DNA of 64,000 nucleotides from Stercorarius parasiticus (GCA_013396915.1 VWZL01002213.1:391348-455347); one strand, 5' to 3'. Positions 38,701 through 47,660 are shown, counted from the stretch's first letter. Translations and numbers: made by a program. Notes: a model not told the origin generated them from the sequence alone.

Positions 38701-41700
38701 CTGATGTGTAAATGCGGTAGCTGTTACACGGGATGCTGTGGTCAGGCAGGCAGCCTTCCACAGTCAGAAAATGCAAGAAGAAAAAGCAGGTGATGGAGGC
38801 GGAGAAGCTGAAAGTAAAACTGAAAGATGTCCGTCCTTACCCCAGCAGACCCCTGCTCCTCCAACCCCTGCAAGAACGACGGTAGGTGCGAAAACAGAGG
38901 AAGCAGCTTCAGCTGTCTCTGCCCTGAGCCGTATGCTGGGACTACGTGTGAGAAAGGTAATGGCTCTGTCGCTAACTTATACTCCTTATTTTGGCAACTA
39001 ATGTTACTGTTGCAGCTCAGCCAGTGGAAGCAAACACGGGGGTTTATAAACCCACTGCTGGCTGGGGTAAGAGTTTTGACAGCCCTCTGCAGTCACGTTC
39101 ACAGGTCTCACACTTACCTCTCGTCCAGACCAAAGTCTCTCTGAAGTGGTATCCAGTAAAACAGACTTCAGGTGTGCAGAAAGTGCTGCCCCGTCCCCTG
39201 CCAGGTGGGCAGGGGTGAGCTGCTCATTGGTCCTGCAGATTTTTTACCACAGATACTGTGAACAAGAAGGGGACTCCCACATCCGTACCAGCCGGGTGAA
39301 AGCCCCCTCGGGGCGTTGGGAGAAAGCATGTCTCCCCATGATCCCTGTGAGGGCATGGCTCTCCTGCACACACCGACACTGATGAAGCACCTCGTGTCTC
39401 TGTTTTCCACAGTGAAGGACGTGTGTCTGGAGAAGAGGTGCCGCAGGGGAGAATGCCTGATTACATTAACCCCACCTTATTTCCAGTGCAGCTGCGATCA
39501 CCCCTACAAACCACCTGACTGCCAACAAGGTGAGCGCAGCCCCATCAGAAAAGTCTCCCGCTTAGCGGGGCACTGAGTGAACTGTGGTGGGAATGGCAGG
39601 CCGAGGTCACCTCACCGCAGATGGCCAGCACTGGGAGACCACATGCAGCCCACCGCAGAGGGTGGTCCTGCCCTGGTCATCCAGCCTGAGTCTTCTATGG
39701 CTCCCACCTGTGGGTCTGGTCAGTGATGAGCCATGCTTGATTTACAGGCTGGAGGTTCACTCACTGGTGACACCCCCGGTGACACCCCCGGTGTTTTTCA
39801 AGAGTTCATAAGGTCTTGAAGCCAACAAGCTAAGCGGGAGCTCTCATCACTTTCCATCGGGCATGCGAGTGGCTGTGTAGCGTTCAGCAGAGTGACAAGG
39901 CTGTTCTGTGTTTTCCACCTTGACAGCATCTTCACCGTGCAGACCAAACCCGTGCAAAAATGGAGGTATCTGCATACGGCACAGAATCAGATCAAAATTC
40001 ACCTGCAAGTGCCCTGAACCTTTCAGAGGGAGATTCTGTGAGATCGGTATGTCACAGCTCCAGGGGAGAGGGTAGGGGTGAAGCCTCCAGACAGCCAAGG
40101 GCTGGCCTCGCCCTGCAGTCAGACTGATTGATGCCGTCACCGCAACAAGTACCTGACTGCACCCAGGACACTGACCTCCTCGGGGAGAGTGTCAGAGGAA
40201 GAGGCTGACTTCTGCAGCCACCACCAGCAAAGGGGCTCAAAACAGTTCCCATACTGATGTTTTCTGAATGTGCTTCAACAAAGTCCCACTGGTATATAAT
40301 GAGGAAGCACAGGTTTCCCAGAGGTTCTTTCTCCATAGGAGAAGGAATGTCAGGCTTTCCTTAAACACTCAAAAGCTGATGTAGTGAAGATTCATGTCCA
40401 GTTGCCTGTGACTTCCCAGGTTGGGGGGACAGCCACTGACACATGGATGGATGGCCAAGGGCATGGGATCGCCCCAAGCTGCATGGAGAGCCTTCTGCCT
40501 CTGCAGCACCACCATGGGCACCACACCCTACACAGATTTCCAAGGAGAACAGTTTCTTTTTTAAAAGTTGATTGTGCTTCAAACTCCATGTACTACTACA
40601 TGCTCCACATTGCAGGTGACTTTTCCTCCATTTCACTTACAGGCTAGGTTCACAACCCCTTGCCCGAGCATGATAGCAGCTCTGTGCCCACTTCTGTCTA
40701 ATCCTGCCAATACCATTTCTTGCCCAGGCCACTGGTAGGAGAGGTTCTGCTTTGGCATTAAGACACCTCTTGGCTGGTAGGTCCTTACCGTGCAAAGAGG
40801 TTTCAGCATTTGAAGTCAATCAAGCTTTAAGCTGGGCAGACGTTGGGACATTACTCTTATTTCTGGCCTATGTAGGATAAGGGATACCATTATATGACCC
40901 AGTAGGTCCTTCTGATCCTCCATAAAATGAATGTAGGGCAAGGAAGGGAAGGAAAAGGAACCACTTTGGGCCAGAAACAACACAAAAGTCATTTTCATAT
41001 CAGCATTGTCTTCCTACAGAACCGGATGATTGTTATGAAGAGGACTCCTCTATGTACAGAGGAAGAGTGAACCAAACAGCGAATGGCAAGACCTGCCTGC
41101 ACTGGAATTCCCATGTTCTCTTGAACCACCCTATTAATGCCTTTATGGAGGACGCTGACTCTTATGGCATCGGTGAACATAACTTCTGCAGGTAATATTT
41201 TGAAGAAGCAACTGCAGAGGCCTGTATCAAAGAGAGTGCTGAGGATAAACTGCTGATGCATTTGGCAAACTGATGGTGTTAAGATCTCACACCTTTCTAG
41301 ACACTGCCTGTCTAAAAAATGCCAGGATGCTCGAGGTACGTTCCCTAAGTCATTGTGCTGATGTGAGGCTCCCAGAAGCAGCCCTCATTTCCCTGAATCA
41401 GTTCCTCATTTTTCTTAGGGTTAAGATAGGTACAGGGATAGTAAAATGGCAGAAGCCCCACTCCCTTCTCTCATCCATCTTCTCTGGCAAATCTTATGAA
41501 AGAGTATCTTTGGAAGTTTGGCTCTCATATGGCAGCGTGAGGCTGCTCCCCTAAGCATCCTGGACATTTCCCCATTCGTGTTGGTTGATGCTCTCAACCG
41601 TTCCCTTCAGGAATCCCGATGAGGATGAAAAACCCTGGTGCTACATCAGAAAAAATCACAAAGTGGAATGGGACTTCTGTGACATTTCACCCTGCTCAAG

Positions 41701-44700
41701 AACAGGTAAAGAATTAGAAGTGAGCTGTTTGGCAGCGTGTAGGGGGTCCAGAGCAGCAGGTGGCCCCCTGTTACTTAACTCCTGCTGTCTGCTATTATCT
41801 CTGCATTATACATCTGCTGTCTCTTCCAACGCAGCTGAAGAGAGCCCATGGCCAACAGGCAGCCCAACAGACTCACCTGGATCAAATGAAATGTTCAAAA
41901 CATGTGGACAGCCAGAAATTCAAAGAACGCTCTCGAGGATCTATGGTGGAGCTAAGACTACAGCTGGCAAACATCCCTGGATGGCATCTCTGCAGATAAA
42001 GACTTCAAAGAGGAGCAGGCATTTCTGTGGTGGAGTGCTAATTAAAGCATGCTGGGTTCTTACTGCTGCGCACTGCATTGAGTAGGTGCATGTCCTATGC
42101 CTGGGGTAGATAAACCAGGATATAAAAATCAGGATGGCTGTTAAAGACAGTTTGGAATCCAAATTATTTGCCACCCAAATGATTGCTGGGAATCGAATTG
42201 AAAGGAAAACATATATGTGAAAAAATGAGCTCATACATGAAAATATACATATACTTAAAATCGGTTCTTGCTGGAATAGCAAATTAAACTTGCCCCCCAC
42301 TCCCCTAAAATGAGCTAAAATAGTTGTTTGAGAGGAAAAGAGGAGGAATGTAACAAAGTTTTGCAATGTATGAAAGAAGCACTCCATGAAAACCTCCAGG
42401 GATATTGGGATACCATAAGCAACATCACATATTGCATCACAATTCAGATCTCCACAACAGCCAAAATATGCTTTTCACTTTCAATTGTTTATGTGCCTGC
42501 TAGCTCAGAACACGACACTTCCTTCAACATTTCTGTTGAACAGGTTGGAAACCCCTATCCTCGGAAATTAATAAATTACACACCAGCGATCATTCCAGCA
42601 CAGATGATTTTGAGCATACCCAGACAAGAGCAAGCAATGGTACTCCCATGGCTCCGTGACTCATCAGCACAGCCACAGCAGCAGACCGTGTGCACACTGC
42701 TACTCTGCCCCAAAACCCAAAGAAAAGAGTATTCATGCAGCTTTATATCATTTTATTTCATGACTGCAACAAGTTAAGAGCACATGGATTGTCCAACACC
42801 ACCGCTTCCCTGACTAAGCCTTCCTATAATGACTTTAGGGAACCTTCTGGCCATACTCTACAAGACGAAGCAACATCTTGAGCTCTAGATACTAAAGATG
42901 CAGATTTTCACCACCACTAATAGACAATGTCTGCGTGTAACTTACTTTTTTTTTTAATTTTTTTTTGGCAGGGAACCAGCAGCAGATCTCCAAGTAGCCC
43001 TTGGAAAGCAAGACCTCAAGAAGAGAGAGCACCAAGAGCAAATATTTGATGTGGAGAAGATCATCGTGCATTACAAATACAGACAGAAGGACAGTGTCCC
43101 ACACAACGATATCGGTAAATTCCTTTCGTTGAATATTCATGTGGCTCACCTCCAACCCCAGTTGTTTGAAGCGCCTCTCTCCAACGAAAATCAATGTAAA
43201 ATTCCCATGGAGAATATATCCTGGAAATAATTAGGCCAAATTGTGGTTTAGAGCCATTTTAATCTTTGGGATGTGAATTGTAATGAGTAGGCAGAAGTCT
43301 CTGGCTGGGGGGCGGNGTCCAGCATGTAGTGCAAATAGCGTGTCAGGTATATGCAGCTCTTTGCAGAGGGGGTCACAGAGTGGTGATGGTGGTTAGGGAT
43401 TAAAATCGGCTACAAATCCTTTCTGTTGCTGTTGATCTTCCCTCCAGCACTACTCAAACTGAAGCCAGTTGACGGTCACTGTGCAGTGGAAACGAAGTAT
43501 GTGAAAACAGCGTGTCTGCCTGATTTCGTCTTTCCCACTGGGACTGACTGCTTCATTTCTGGATGGGGCGCGACAGAGACAGGTATTTATGGGCTAGCTG
43601 GATTTTGCTGGGTACTTCTGTGGCAAGGTGGGCTTGTATGTTCTGCAGCAATTGCCAGACCCAAATGTGGACCTAGGCACTTAGTGAAACCAAGACATGG
43701 AATTCAAAGCTAAGGACAGCTAAACCGGGCCATGGAAATTAGGACAAGGGAGAAATCTCCAACTGCTAGACCAACCAAACCTTTCAGACTTCTGAAAAAG
43801 TCCCCGACGCGCTTTTTTTGCTTGCCATCTGACATACCATGTCATGGTTTCATCTGAAGCCAGAAAGAAGCAAGACGGTATCAAGAGAGAGGCTATTGTA
43901 TAGTTTGTGTGTTTCAAGACAGGACCAAGAAAATGGGAACTTTCACGTGGTTTTCCAGCCCATTGGGTCAGATAAAGCTTTTCAGAAGCAGCATCTGGAT
44001 CTTCAGATGCGCTGAAAAATAAAAAAAAAAAATCCAAAGCTTTTCAAGTTCAACCAGCTCTATCCAAAACCTTTCTTGCCCGCGGTAAATCCTAAGGGGA
44101 GAAATTACTATGCTTAAAAAAAGATAATGGCAATTTTCTGAAAAATGCATTGTCTCATGTTCTGATTGATGTGTTGCTGTAAAGCAGCAGAAGGAAAATG
44201 TGTCACGGAGGCTGCAGTAGGTGTCCTAGTGCTTTGTGACTGATACAGCCTGATGCGATACGTAGGACCAAATTCTCCCTTCTGATGTAACTCTCATTGA
44301 AGTCCACAAGAGACAAGCGTGTTCATTTGATCAGAATGCACCAACAGAATTTAATGGACATTTTTTAAAAGTTCCAAATAAAAAGTCTCTCTTAAAAAGG
44401 GTACGGGGAAATTTTTTTTTTTTTCCCCCAACAAAGAATATCAAGTACCCTGTACGTGTTCAAACTAGATGGCTCCTTCTTTGAGCAGAGCTATTATTAG
44501 CATTTCAGGAAATCACTGCAGAAATGGAATATTTCCTGAAACACAAGCAGAACCAAACTTATAAACCACCTTTAATTATCTACAGATGTAATGCTTTGAA
44601 ATTCTGGCTATTGCCTTTAGATGTCAAGTTATGTCTTTAGATTCGCTATAATTAATCATTGCCCTTAAATATTGTATGATTTTCAGTTTTCATCTGTTTC

Positions 44701-46629
44701 ATTAGCCTGCGTGTTAAAACATCTAATGGCACCAGCCTGAGAAGTGCTGAGCCGCTCGAAGTCCCGTTGGGACCCGTGGGAGCTGCAGACAACCAGCACC
44801 TTTGAAAAGCAGGATTACCCGGGTAGAGCTGATCGGAACCAAACTCTTGACTTTGTTTTTGGTCAGGCAACAACTCGGTGTCCTGAGTGAAGCTTCCACA
44901 TTCCGACTCTAACCCTTGTCATTTCAGACAGACACTTCTTTTCTTCCCAGGCTAGCCCATGCATCCCCCCTGCTCTTCCCCCTTCCCATCCAAATGGCAA
45001 GCGAGCTCCTATTTTGAACAAAGACAACCTGTAACAGGATTGGGAGGAAGGTGACTCCATGTTTTTGGTGCACATCCCGTAGATGAACTATCCCGTCAGC
45101 TGTTAGATGCCAATGTCAAGCTGATTTCGCAAACGAAATGCAACGCACCCAGAGCATATGATCACGTACTAGATGAAAGCATGTTTTGTGCAGGAAATCT
45201 TCGGAGACCTGGAGCTGATTCTTGTCAGGTCTGTTGCTTTTTCTGTATTTGAACACTAATTTTTTGTGTAAATAGTCAGGCTGAGCAGAGTGATAGCTTT
45301 GGCAGGGTGCAGGGTGCTGCACGTGTTATCTGTTTCTCTCATCAGTGTGTTTCAACAGCTGTCGTCCTTCTTCAGTACGGTTTGAGAAGTAGATCCCTAG
45401 AGCTGTTGTCGTCACTGTCAGCCATGGGTGGATCTCTGGAAGCTAGAGACTAGCCTGGGAAGTCTAGTTTCTGAGGCAGTTTGTCGTCATAACCTGAAAA
45501 CTTGCCTTTTTTCTCTCAGTTTTATTATGGCCTCTGCCATGAGCACCAATTCTAATCTGATTTTCACTATCAATCAGAGTTAAGACTTGCAAGGAAAAGT
45601 CAGGATTGATAGTTCTTTTCCTTACAGCTAGGGCAAATGTGAAGCAAGTTCATATTTAGACCATTGTAAGACAGGGAAGAGTTTGAACAATTATTCCTGA
45701 GGTGCTAACTGCTACTGCAAGCATACTTCACAATAGAAATCACCAATAAAACAAAAAACGAGACCAACCAGCTCAGAATAAAGTTATTTCGAGGGGTGTG
45801 GGAGAGATCAAGTGTTCTCATTTATGCCAAGAATCACATCTTTATCTTTCTGAGCTCGGGCTACAAATGCCTGGTACTTTCATGCCTGGGAAATTTCATG
45901 TGACTTTGTCAGATACACGTCACAGACTTGAACAAACAAAAACTTACACCCAAAAAGTCTGGTATCGTCTGACCTGGTTCCTGAACTGTAAACCTACTCA
46001 GGAACTGAGCAGCATCTGACGGTACGTCCAATAGGAAAAAACCATCATTACAGCTTCAAAGTCTTATGATGGGAGGGGAGCATTCCTATCTCTGTTTATC
46101 AGGGAGTGTAGTGATAGGACAAGGGTTTAAGCCTTTCAGTTTAACATTTTTAAACTGAAAAGGGGTAGATTTACATTGGATATTAGGAAGAAATTCTTTA
46201 CTGTGAGGGTGGTGAGACACTGGCACAGGTTGCCCAGGGAAGTTGTGGATACCCCATCCCTGGAGGTGTTCAAGGCCAGGCTGGATGGGGCTTTGAGCAA
46301 CCTGGTCTGGTGGGAGGTGTCCCTGCCCATGGCAGGGGGGACTGGAACTAGATGATATTTAAGGTCCCTTCCAACTCAAACCATTCTATGGTTCTATGAT
46401 TTTGGTTAACATTTTGCTTCATGTTTTGAACATGAGTGATTTTTCTCATCAGGGAGACTCCGGAGGCCCACTAACTTGTGTAGAAAATGGCTCCTACTAT
46501 GTGTATGGCCTTGTGAGCTGGGGTGAGGAGTGCGGGTTAAAAAACAAGCCAGGAGTTTACACCCAAGTGACAACATTTCTCAACTGGATTAAATCCAAAA
46601 TTCGATCTGAGTCAAGGTCACTTCATTAG
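23657..46629 (+). CDS. HABP2: HABP2, hyaluronan-binding protein 2 / factor VII-activating protease (complete, 13 exons)
   Basis: This is a plasma serine protease zymogen, known in mammals to bind hyaluronan and other polyanions, to activate pro-urokinase and to cleave coagulation factors and histones. The joined coding exons are 23657-23725, 32261-32297, 37598-37723, 38846-38956, 39413-39529, 39927-40046, 41020-41191, 41611-41705, 41835-42081, 42972-43114, 43448-43582, 45083-45228 and 46453-46629, 1,695 bases or 564 residues plus stop. Human HABP2 has 560 residues. Order: signal peptide (about 1-23), acidic Tyr-rich region (36-48), EGF modules (81-112, 119-151, 158-191), kringle (Cys198-Cys279), linker, protease domain. 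Activation cleavage should follow Arg317, before IYGG. The triad is His362, Asp411 and Ser509 (GDSGGP). Asp503 and Gly540 predict cleavage after Arg or Lys. Phases agree at every junction, so the gene looks intact. Confidence 0.96.
24235..24593 (+). mobile_element. CR1 LINE fragment, 3' end
   Basis: This is a 5'-truncated CR1 of a different subfamily from the copy at 15.7 kb. It contains CTTATCGCTTTCTACAACTA, GGTTATCAAGCATTGGAACA and the end CTATGATTCTAT. It lies in HABP2 intron 1 in the same direction as the gene. It carries short deletions and stops, so it is inactive. Confidence 0.93.
31341..31356. repeat. (GT)8 microsatellite
   Basis: This is a short perfect GT dinucleotide run in HABP2 intron 1. 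It is probably length-polymorphic but has no visible function. Confidence 0.85.
32261..32297 (+). CDS. HABP2: HABP2 exon 2: 37-base microexon
   Basis: The exon is bounded by a pyrimidine-rich acceptor (CCTTTTTTTATCTCGTGCAG) and a consensus donor GTAAGT. It reads [12 protein letters not shown] in phase 0 and leaves one base (g) for the next codon. That base joins the first two of exon 3 to give Asp36. This matches the start of the mature human protein, which has FSLMSLLESLD at this place. The phase in and out fits exons 1 and 3 exactly. Confidence 0.87.
32484..32744 (+). mobile_element. CR1 LINE fragment, 3' end
   Basis: This fragment starts about 190 bases after HABP2 exon 2. It shows GAAGTTCTTTATAATGAGGG, GGGGGGTTGGACTAGATGAC and a tail of repeated ATTCTATG units ending near 32,744. 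It is only the last 260 bases of a CR1, in the same direction as HABP2. Confidence 0.95.
34240..34680. promoter_or_regulatory. Candidate conserved non-coding element in HABP2 intron 2
   Basis: This non-coding block has balanced composition with no simple repeats and is dense in homeodomain-type motifs. It includes an exact PBX-MEIS composite site TGATTGACAG at 34,552-34,561 and a CTAATGAAC element at 34,514. Its texture resembles deeply conserved vertebrate developmental enhancers. That is pattern recognition only, because conservation cannot be measured from one sequence. The neighbourhood of TCF7L2 makes long-range enhancers plausible. Confidence 0.3.
36420..36562. repeat. Alternating T-run / A-run / T-run cluster
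   Basis: A T run (about 36,427-36,438), an A-rich run (about 36,464-36,487) and a T run (about 36,541-36,558) lie within 140 bases in HABP2 intron 2. The opposite runs could pair as RNA or cruciform. They may be remains of retroposon tails, but no body sequence is recognisable. Confidence 0.6.
37598..37723 (+). CDS. HABP2: HABP2 exon 3: acidic tyrosine-rich region
   Basis: This exon encodes residues 36-77. It begins with the cluster [12 protein letters not shown], continues through an acidic, Gln-rich stretch and ends SEDPDWF...YSDTRK. The acceptor is CCTCCCTGCAG and the donor is AAG|GTACCT, phase 1 on both sides. Human HABP2 has an equally acidic, tyrosine-rich segment here followed by NPDW. 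Tyrosines 41, 43, 44 and 47 sit in a context typical of sulfation in secreted proteins, which is inference. Confidence 0.95.
38053..38127. repeat. T-rich tract in HABP2 intron 3
   Basis: This 75-base stretch consists of long T runs broken by CC and by the sequence CTCAGTTGCAAGGG. It forms a very strong but apparently unused pyrimidine tract with CAG at 38,085-38,087. The rest of intron 3 (37,724-38,845) shows no repeat or coding piece. Confidence 0.85.
38846..38956 (+). CDS. HABP2: HABP2 exon 4: first EGF module
   Basis: This exon encodes residues 78-114 with six cysteines (81, 86, 92, 101, 103, 112) in EGF spacing, starting [13 protein letters not shown]. The donor is AAAG|GTAATG. The acceptor is a tandem NAGNAG (CAGCAG at 38,843-38,848). 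Using the first AG adds Ala78, which agrees with human ADPC and with the conserved residue numbering downstream. Using the second AG would drop only that alanine. Confidence 0.95.
39413..39529 (+). CDS. HABP2: HABP2 exon 5: second EGF module
   Basis: This exon encodes residues 115-153 with cysteines at 119, 124, 129, 140, 142 and 151. The block [19 protein letters not shown] matches the human second EGF module. The acceptor is TTTTCCACAG and the donor is CAAG|GTGAGC, phase 1 on both sides, so the exon is a symmetric EGF cassette. Confidence 0.97.
39766..39793. repeat. Tandem 12-base repeat (two copies)
   Basis: GGTGACACCCCC occurs twice in tandem, followed by GGTG, in HABP2 intron 5. It is a minor local duplication with no apparent role. 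Confidence 0.85.
39927..40046 (+). CDS. HABP2: HABP2 exon 6: third EGF module, polyanion-binding region
   Basis: This exon encodes residues 154-193 with cysteines at 158, 163, 169, 180, 182 and 191. In the mammalian protein a basic cluster in this module helps bind heparin and hyaluronan. Here the corresponding stretch reads [11 protein letters not shown] (170-180), keeping five basic side chains. Splice sites are TTGACAG and ATCG|GTATGT, phase 1 on both sides. Confidence 0.97.
41020..41191 (+). CDS. HABP2: HABP2 exon 7: kringle, first half
   Basis: This exon encodes residues 194-250 and two bases of codon 251. It contains kringle cysteines 198, 219 and 250, the LHWNSH segment and YGIGEHNFC. 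Asn211 in NQT is an N-glycosylation sequon. The acceptor is CTTCCTACAG and the donor is CAG|GTAATA. The kringle is split after NFC-R, the usual place for a kringle intron. Confidence 0.97.
41611..41705 (+). CDS. HABP2: HABP2 exon 8: kringle, second half
   Basis: This exon completes Arg251 and encodes [11 protein letters not shown] through SPCSRT (to 282), with kringle cysteines 261, 274 and 279. Asp254 and Asp256 keep the acidic pair that forms the lysine-binding centre in plasminogen-type kringles. Splice sites are TTCCCTTCAG and ACAG|GTAAAG. Confidence 0.97.
41835..42081 (+). CDS. HABP2: HABP2 exon 9: linker, activation site and catalytic histidine
   Basis: This exon encodes residues 283-364 and two bases of Glu365. 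A Pro/Ser/Thr-rich linker leads to Cys306, which should hold the two chains together after cleavage. Next come the activation site SR317|IYGG and then HFCGGVLI and LTAAHC with the catalytic His362. The donor is GTAGGT at 42,082. Reading straight on gives TAG only two codons after the AAHC cysteine, but the splice removes it. Phase 2 is confirmed by the next exon. Confidence 0.96.
42972..43114 (+). CDS. HABP2: HABP2 exon 10: protease core with catalytic aspartate
   Basis: This exon completes Glu365 and encodes residues 366-412, including [10 protein letters not shown] and PHNDI with catalytic Asp411. The acceptor follows a long T tract (TTTTTTTTGGCAG), and the donor is ATCG|GTAAAT, phase 1. 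The sequence aligns with the human segment around LGDQDLKK and PHNDIALLK. Confidence 0.96.
43448..43582 (+). CDS. HABP2: HABP2 exon 11: protease middle segment
   Basis: This exon encodes residues 413-457: [22 protein letters not shown] and ISGWGATET. Cys424 is the likely partner of Cys306 in the interchain disulfide, by chymotrypsin numbering (C122 to C1). Splice sites are TTCCCTCCAG and ACAG|GTATTT, phase 1. Confidence 0.97.
43583..45082 (+). other. HABP2 intron 11
   Basis: This 1.5 kb intron holds no gene. Positions 44,264-44,310 read as a probable old interspersed repeat remnant (see that entry). An A run (about 44,018-44,031) and a T run (about 44,412-44,424) are also present. Confidence 0.8.
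44264..44310 (+). repeat. Possible ancient amniote repeat remnant
   Basis: The phrase GGACCAAATTCTCCCTTCTG followed by GATGTAACTCTCATTGAAGT resembles a consensus phrase (GGGCCAAATTC ... GTAACTCCATTGA) that I recall as frequent in reptile and bird genomes. I cannot name the family with certainty. A related phrase occurs at 56,464. Confidence 0.3.
45083..45228 (+). CDS. HABP2: HABP2 exon 12: protease segment with S1 aspartate
   Basis: This exon is hidden in what looks like an empty stretch. It completes Asp458 and encodes 459-506: [28 protein letters not shown] and PGADSCQ. Asp503 is the specificity-pocket residue (chymotrypsin 189) that favours Arg or Lys substrates. Acceptor is CATCCCGTAG and donor CAG|GTCTGT, which is weaker than the others. 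Phases 1 in and 0 out fit both neighbours exactly, and similarity to the human exon is clear. Confidence 0.95.
45229..46452 (+). other. HABP2 intron 12
   Basis: This 1.2 kb phase-0 intron ends with a CR1 insertion (46,104-46,401) that stops about 50 bases before the acceptor. The last 50 bases (46,403-46,452) are unique sequence with a T-rich tract (TTTTTCTCATCAG) and a branch-point-like GGTTAAC at 46,404-46,410. Confidence 0.85.
46104..46401 (+). mobile_element. CR1 LINE fragment next to HABP2 exon 13
   Basis: The 3' part of a CR1 is recognisable from GTGATAGGACAAGGG, GGAAGAAATTCTTTACTGTG, GTTGCCCAGGGAAGTTGTGG and the end CTATGGTTCTATGATT. It is inserted in intron 12, sense to HABP2, and ends only about 50 bases upstream of the final acceptor. 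It leaves the pyrimidine tract intact. Confidence 0.95.
46453..46629 (+). CDS. HABP2: HABP2 exon 13: catalytic serine and C-terminus
   Basis: This exon encodes residues 507-564 and the TAG stop at 46,627-46,629. It starts GDSGGP with catalytic Ser509, followed by [34 protein letters not shown] and a C-terminus SESRSLH. Asn518 (NGS) is a potential glycosylation site. Gly534, the residue changed in the human Marburg I variant, is glycine here. The loop between Cys533 and Pro539 has the length seen in trypsin (KNKPGVY), two residues longer than my recollection of the human sequence. Confidence 0.97.
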   Translation, partial: GDSGGPLTCVENGSYYVYGLVSWGEECGLKNKPGVYTQVTTFLNWIKSKIRSESRSLH

Positions 46630-47660
46630 GAGAGCACTTTGGAATGACAAATGGTAAGCTTGAGATATTCACTTATTTTTTTATATGCTTTTATTTTTTG
46701 ACGAAAAACATTATTGATATTTTCTCATGGCCTACATGGGGCATCCTTCATCACCACCTTGAAAATAGCCTTAGAGCATTTGCTAGAATGTCAGTGACAG
46801 TTTTCCTGTTGGGGGCTTTGAAATAAGCCCATATTTTGTAGGCAAAACAGGTCAGAAAGTAAAGCAACTCCAGTTCTTCCCCAAATCAATCAATCAGAGC
46901 CGCAGTTGCCAATGGTTCCAGCTTTGCTTTTCAAGCCTCGAACAATCTGGAGGCTCAGCTGCTGCCACCCTTTCCCTCTTCCCCTCATGCCCCTTGCTAA
47001 GGTGTGTTTTTTCTGCACTCATCGGACCCTGACACCTCAAAGCTATTGGTGTGTGCTCCTAAAGCCAGTGCCGTTTTTCACATACATCAAAATCATCATG
47101 TGCCCATGTTTGCAAGACTGCAGCCATTGGAATTATCTAAGGAGCGAGGATCAGGCAGGAGAATTCTTTTTAAAAGCACTTCTGTGGGGCAAATAACCAC
47201 AAATTCCACCAGTGATGCATGCCAGATTGAAAAAGCCCCCCAAAAATTCACTATTAGAATTATCCACTTTATTCCTGATTAGAAAATAATTATTTATTAT
47301 GCTCCAGATCTACAATAGCATACAAGGACTTAACTTCAATTCATACCAGTGAGACGTAGCGGGTATTAAATACCATTAGAAAATGTGTCTAAAGCTATTG
47401 GATAATTCTTGGGTTTTCACAAGCTTTGCAAGTTGAATTGTATATTTTCTGCAACCCGCTACAGAAATTTGAAGAACAGGGGACTGGTATTAAATCAGGA
47501 TATAAAGAACAGACATGTTTGCGAAGAGTCAATTCATTAAAATAGTAATGTCCCTTTCATCTGAACTCCAGGGTTTACAACCTTCTCTACGGACCTACCT
47601 AATCTATCAATAGCCACCCCTAACGCCAAAATTTATAATAAACTAATTCTGACTTTTTGC
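46630..47660 (+). other. Probable HABP2 3' untranslated region
   Basis: This region follows the TAG without another coding piece. AATAAA at 47,637-47,642 is the first canonical poly(A) signal on the + strand and is followed by T-rich sequence. Weaker ATTAAA hexamers occur at 47,365, 47,489 and 47,536. A UTR of about 1 kb is plausible for this gene, but the true end cannot be fixed from sequence alone. Confidence 0.5.
47637..47642 (+). terminator. Candidate HABP2 poly(A) signal AATAAA
   Basis: This canonical hexamer lies about 1 kb after the stop codon, with T-rich sequence downstream (CTGACTTTTTGC). It points toward NRAP. Confidence 0.5.

Larger units (their letters stand above)
38957..43447 (+). 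other. HABP2 introns 4 to 10 (between listed exons)
   Basis: Introns 4-10 lie at 38957-39412, 39530-39926, 40047-41019, 41192-41610, 41706-41834, 42082-42971 and 43115-43447. Intron 5 contains two copies of the 12-mer GGTGACACCCCC at 39,766-39,789. Intron 10 has an ambiguous base at 43,316. I saw no nested gene or transposon body in any of them. Confidence 0.8.

Noticed and set aside
42082..42087. Apparent premature stop (TAG) right after the HABP2 catalytic-histidine motif
   Set aside because: The donor GTAGGT begins at 42,082, before the TAG is completed. Splicing there joins exon 10 in the correct phase, so the gene is not broken.
43583..46452. Apparent loss of the HABP2 exon with the specificity aspartate
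   Set aside because: First reading showed no open frame between exons 11 and 13, but the exon is present at 45,083-45,228 with correct phases.
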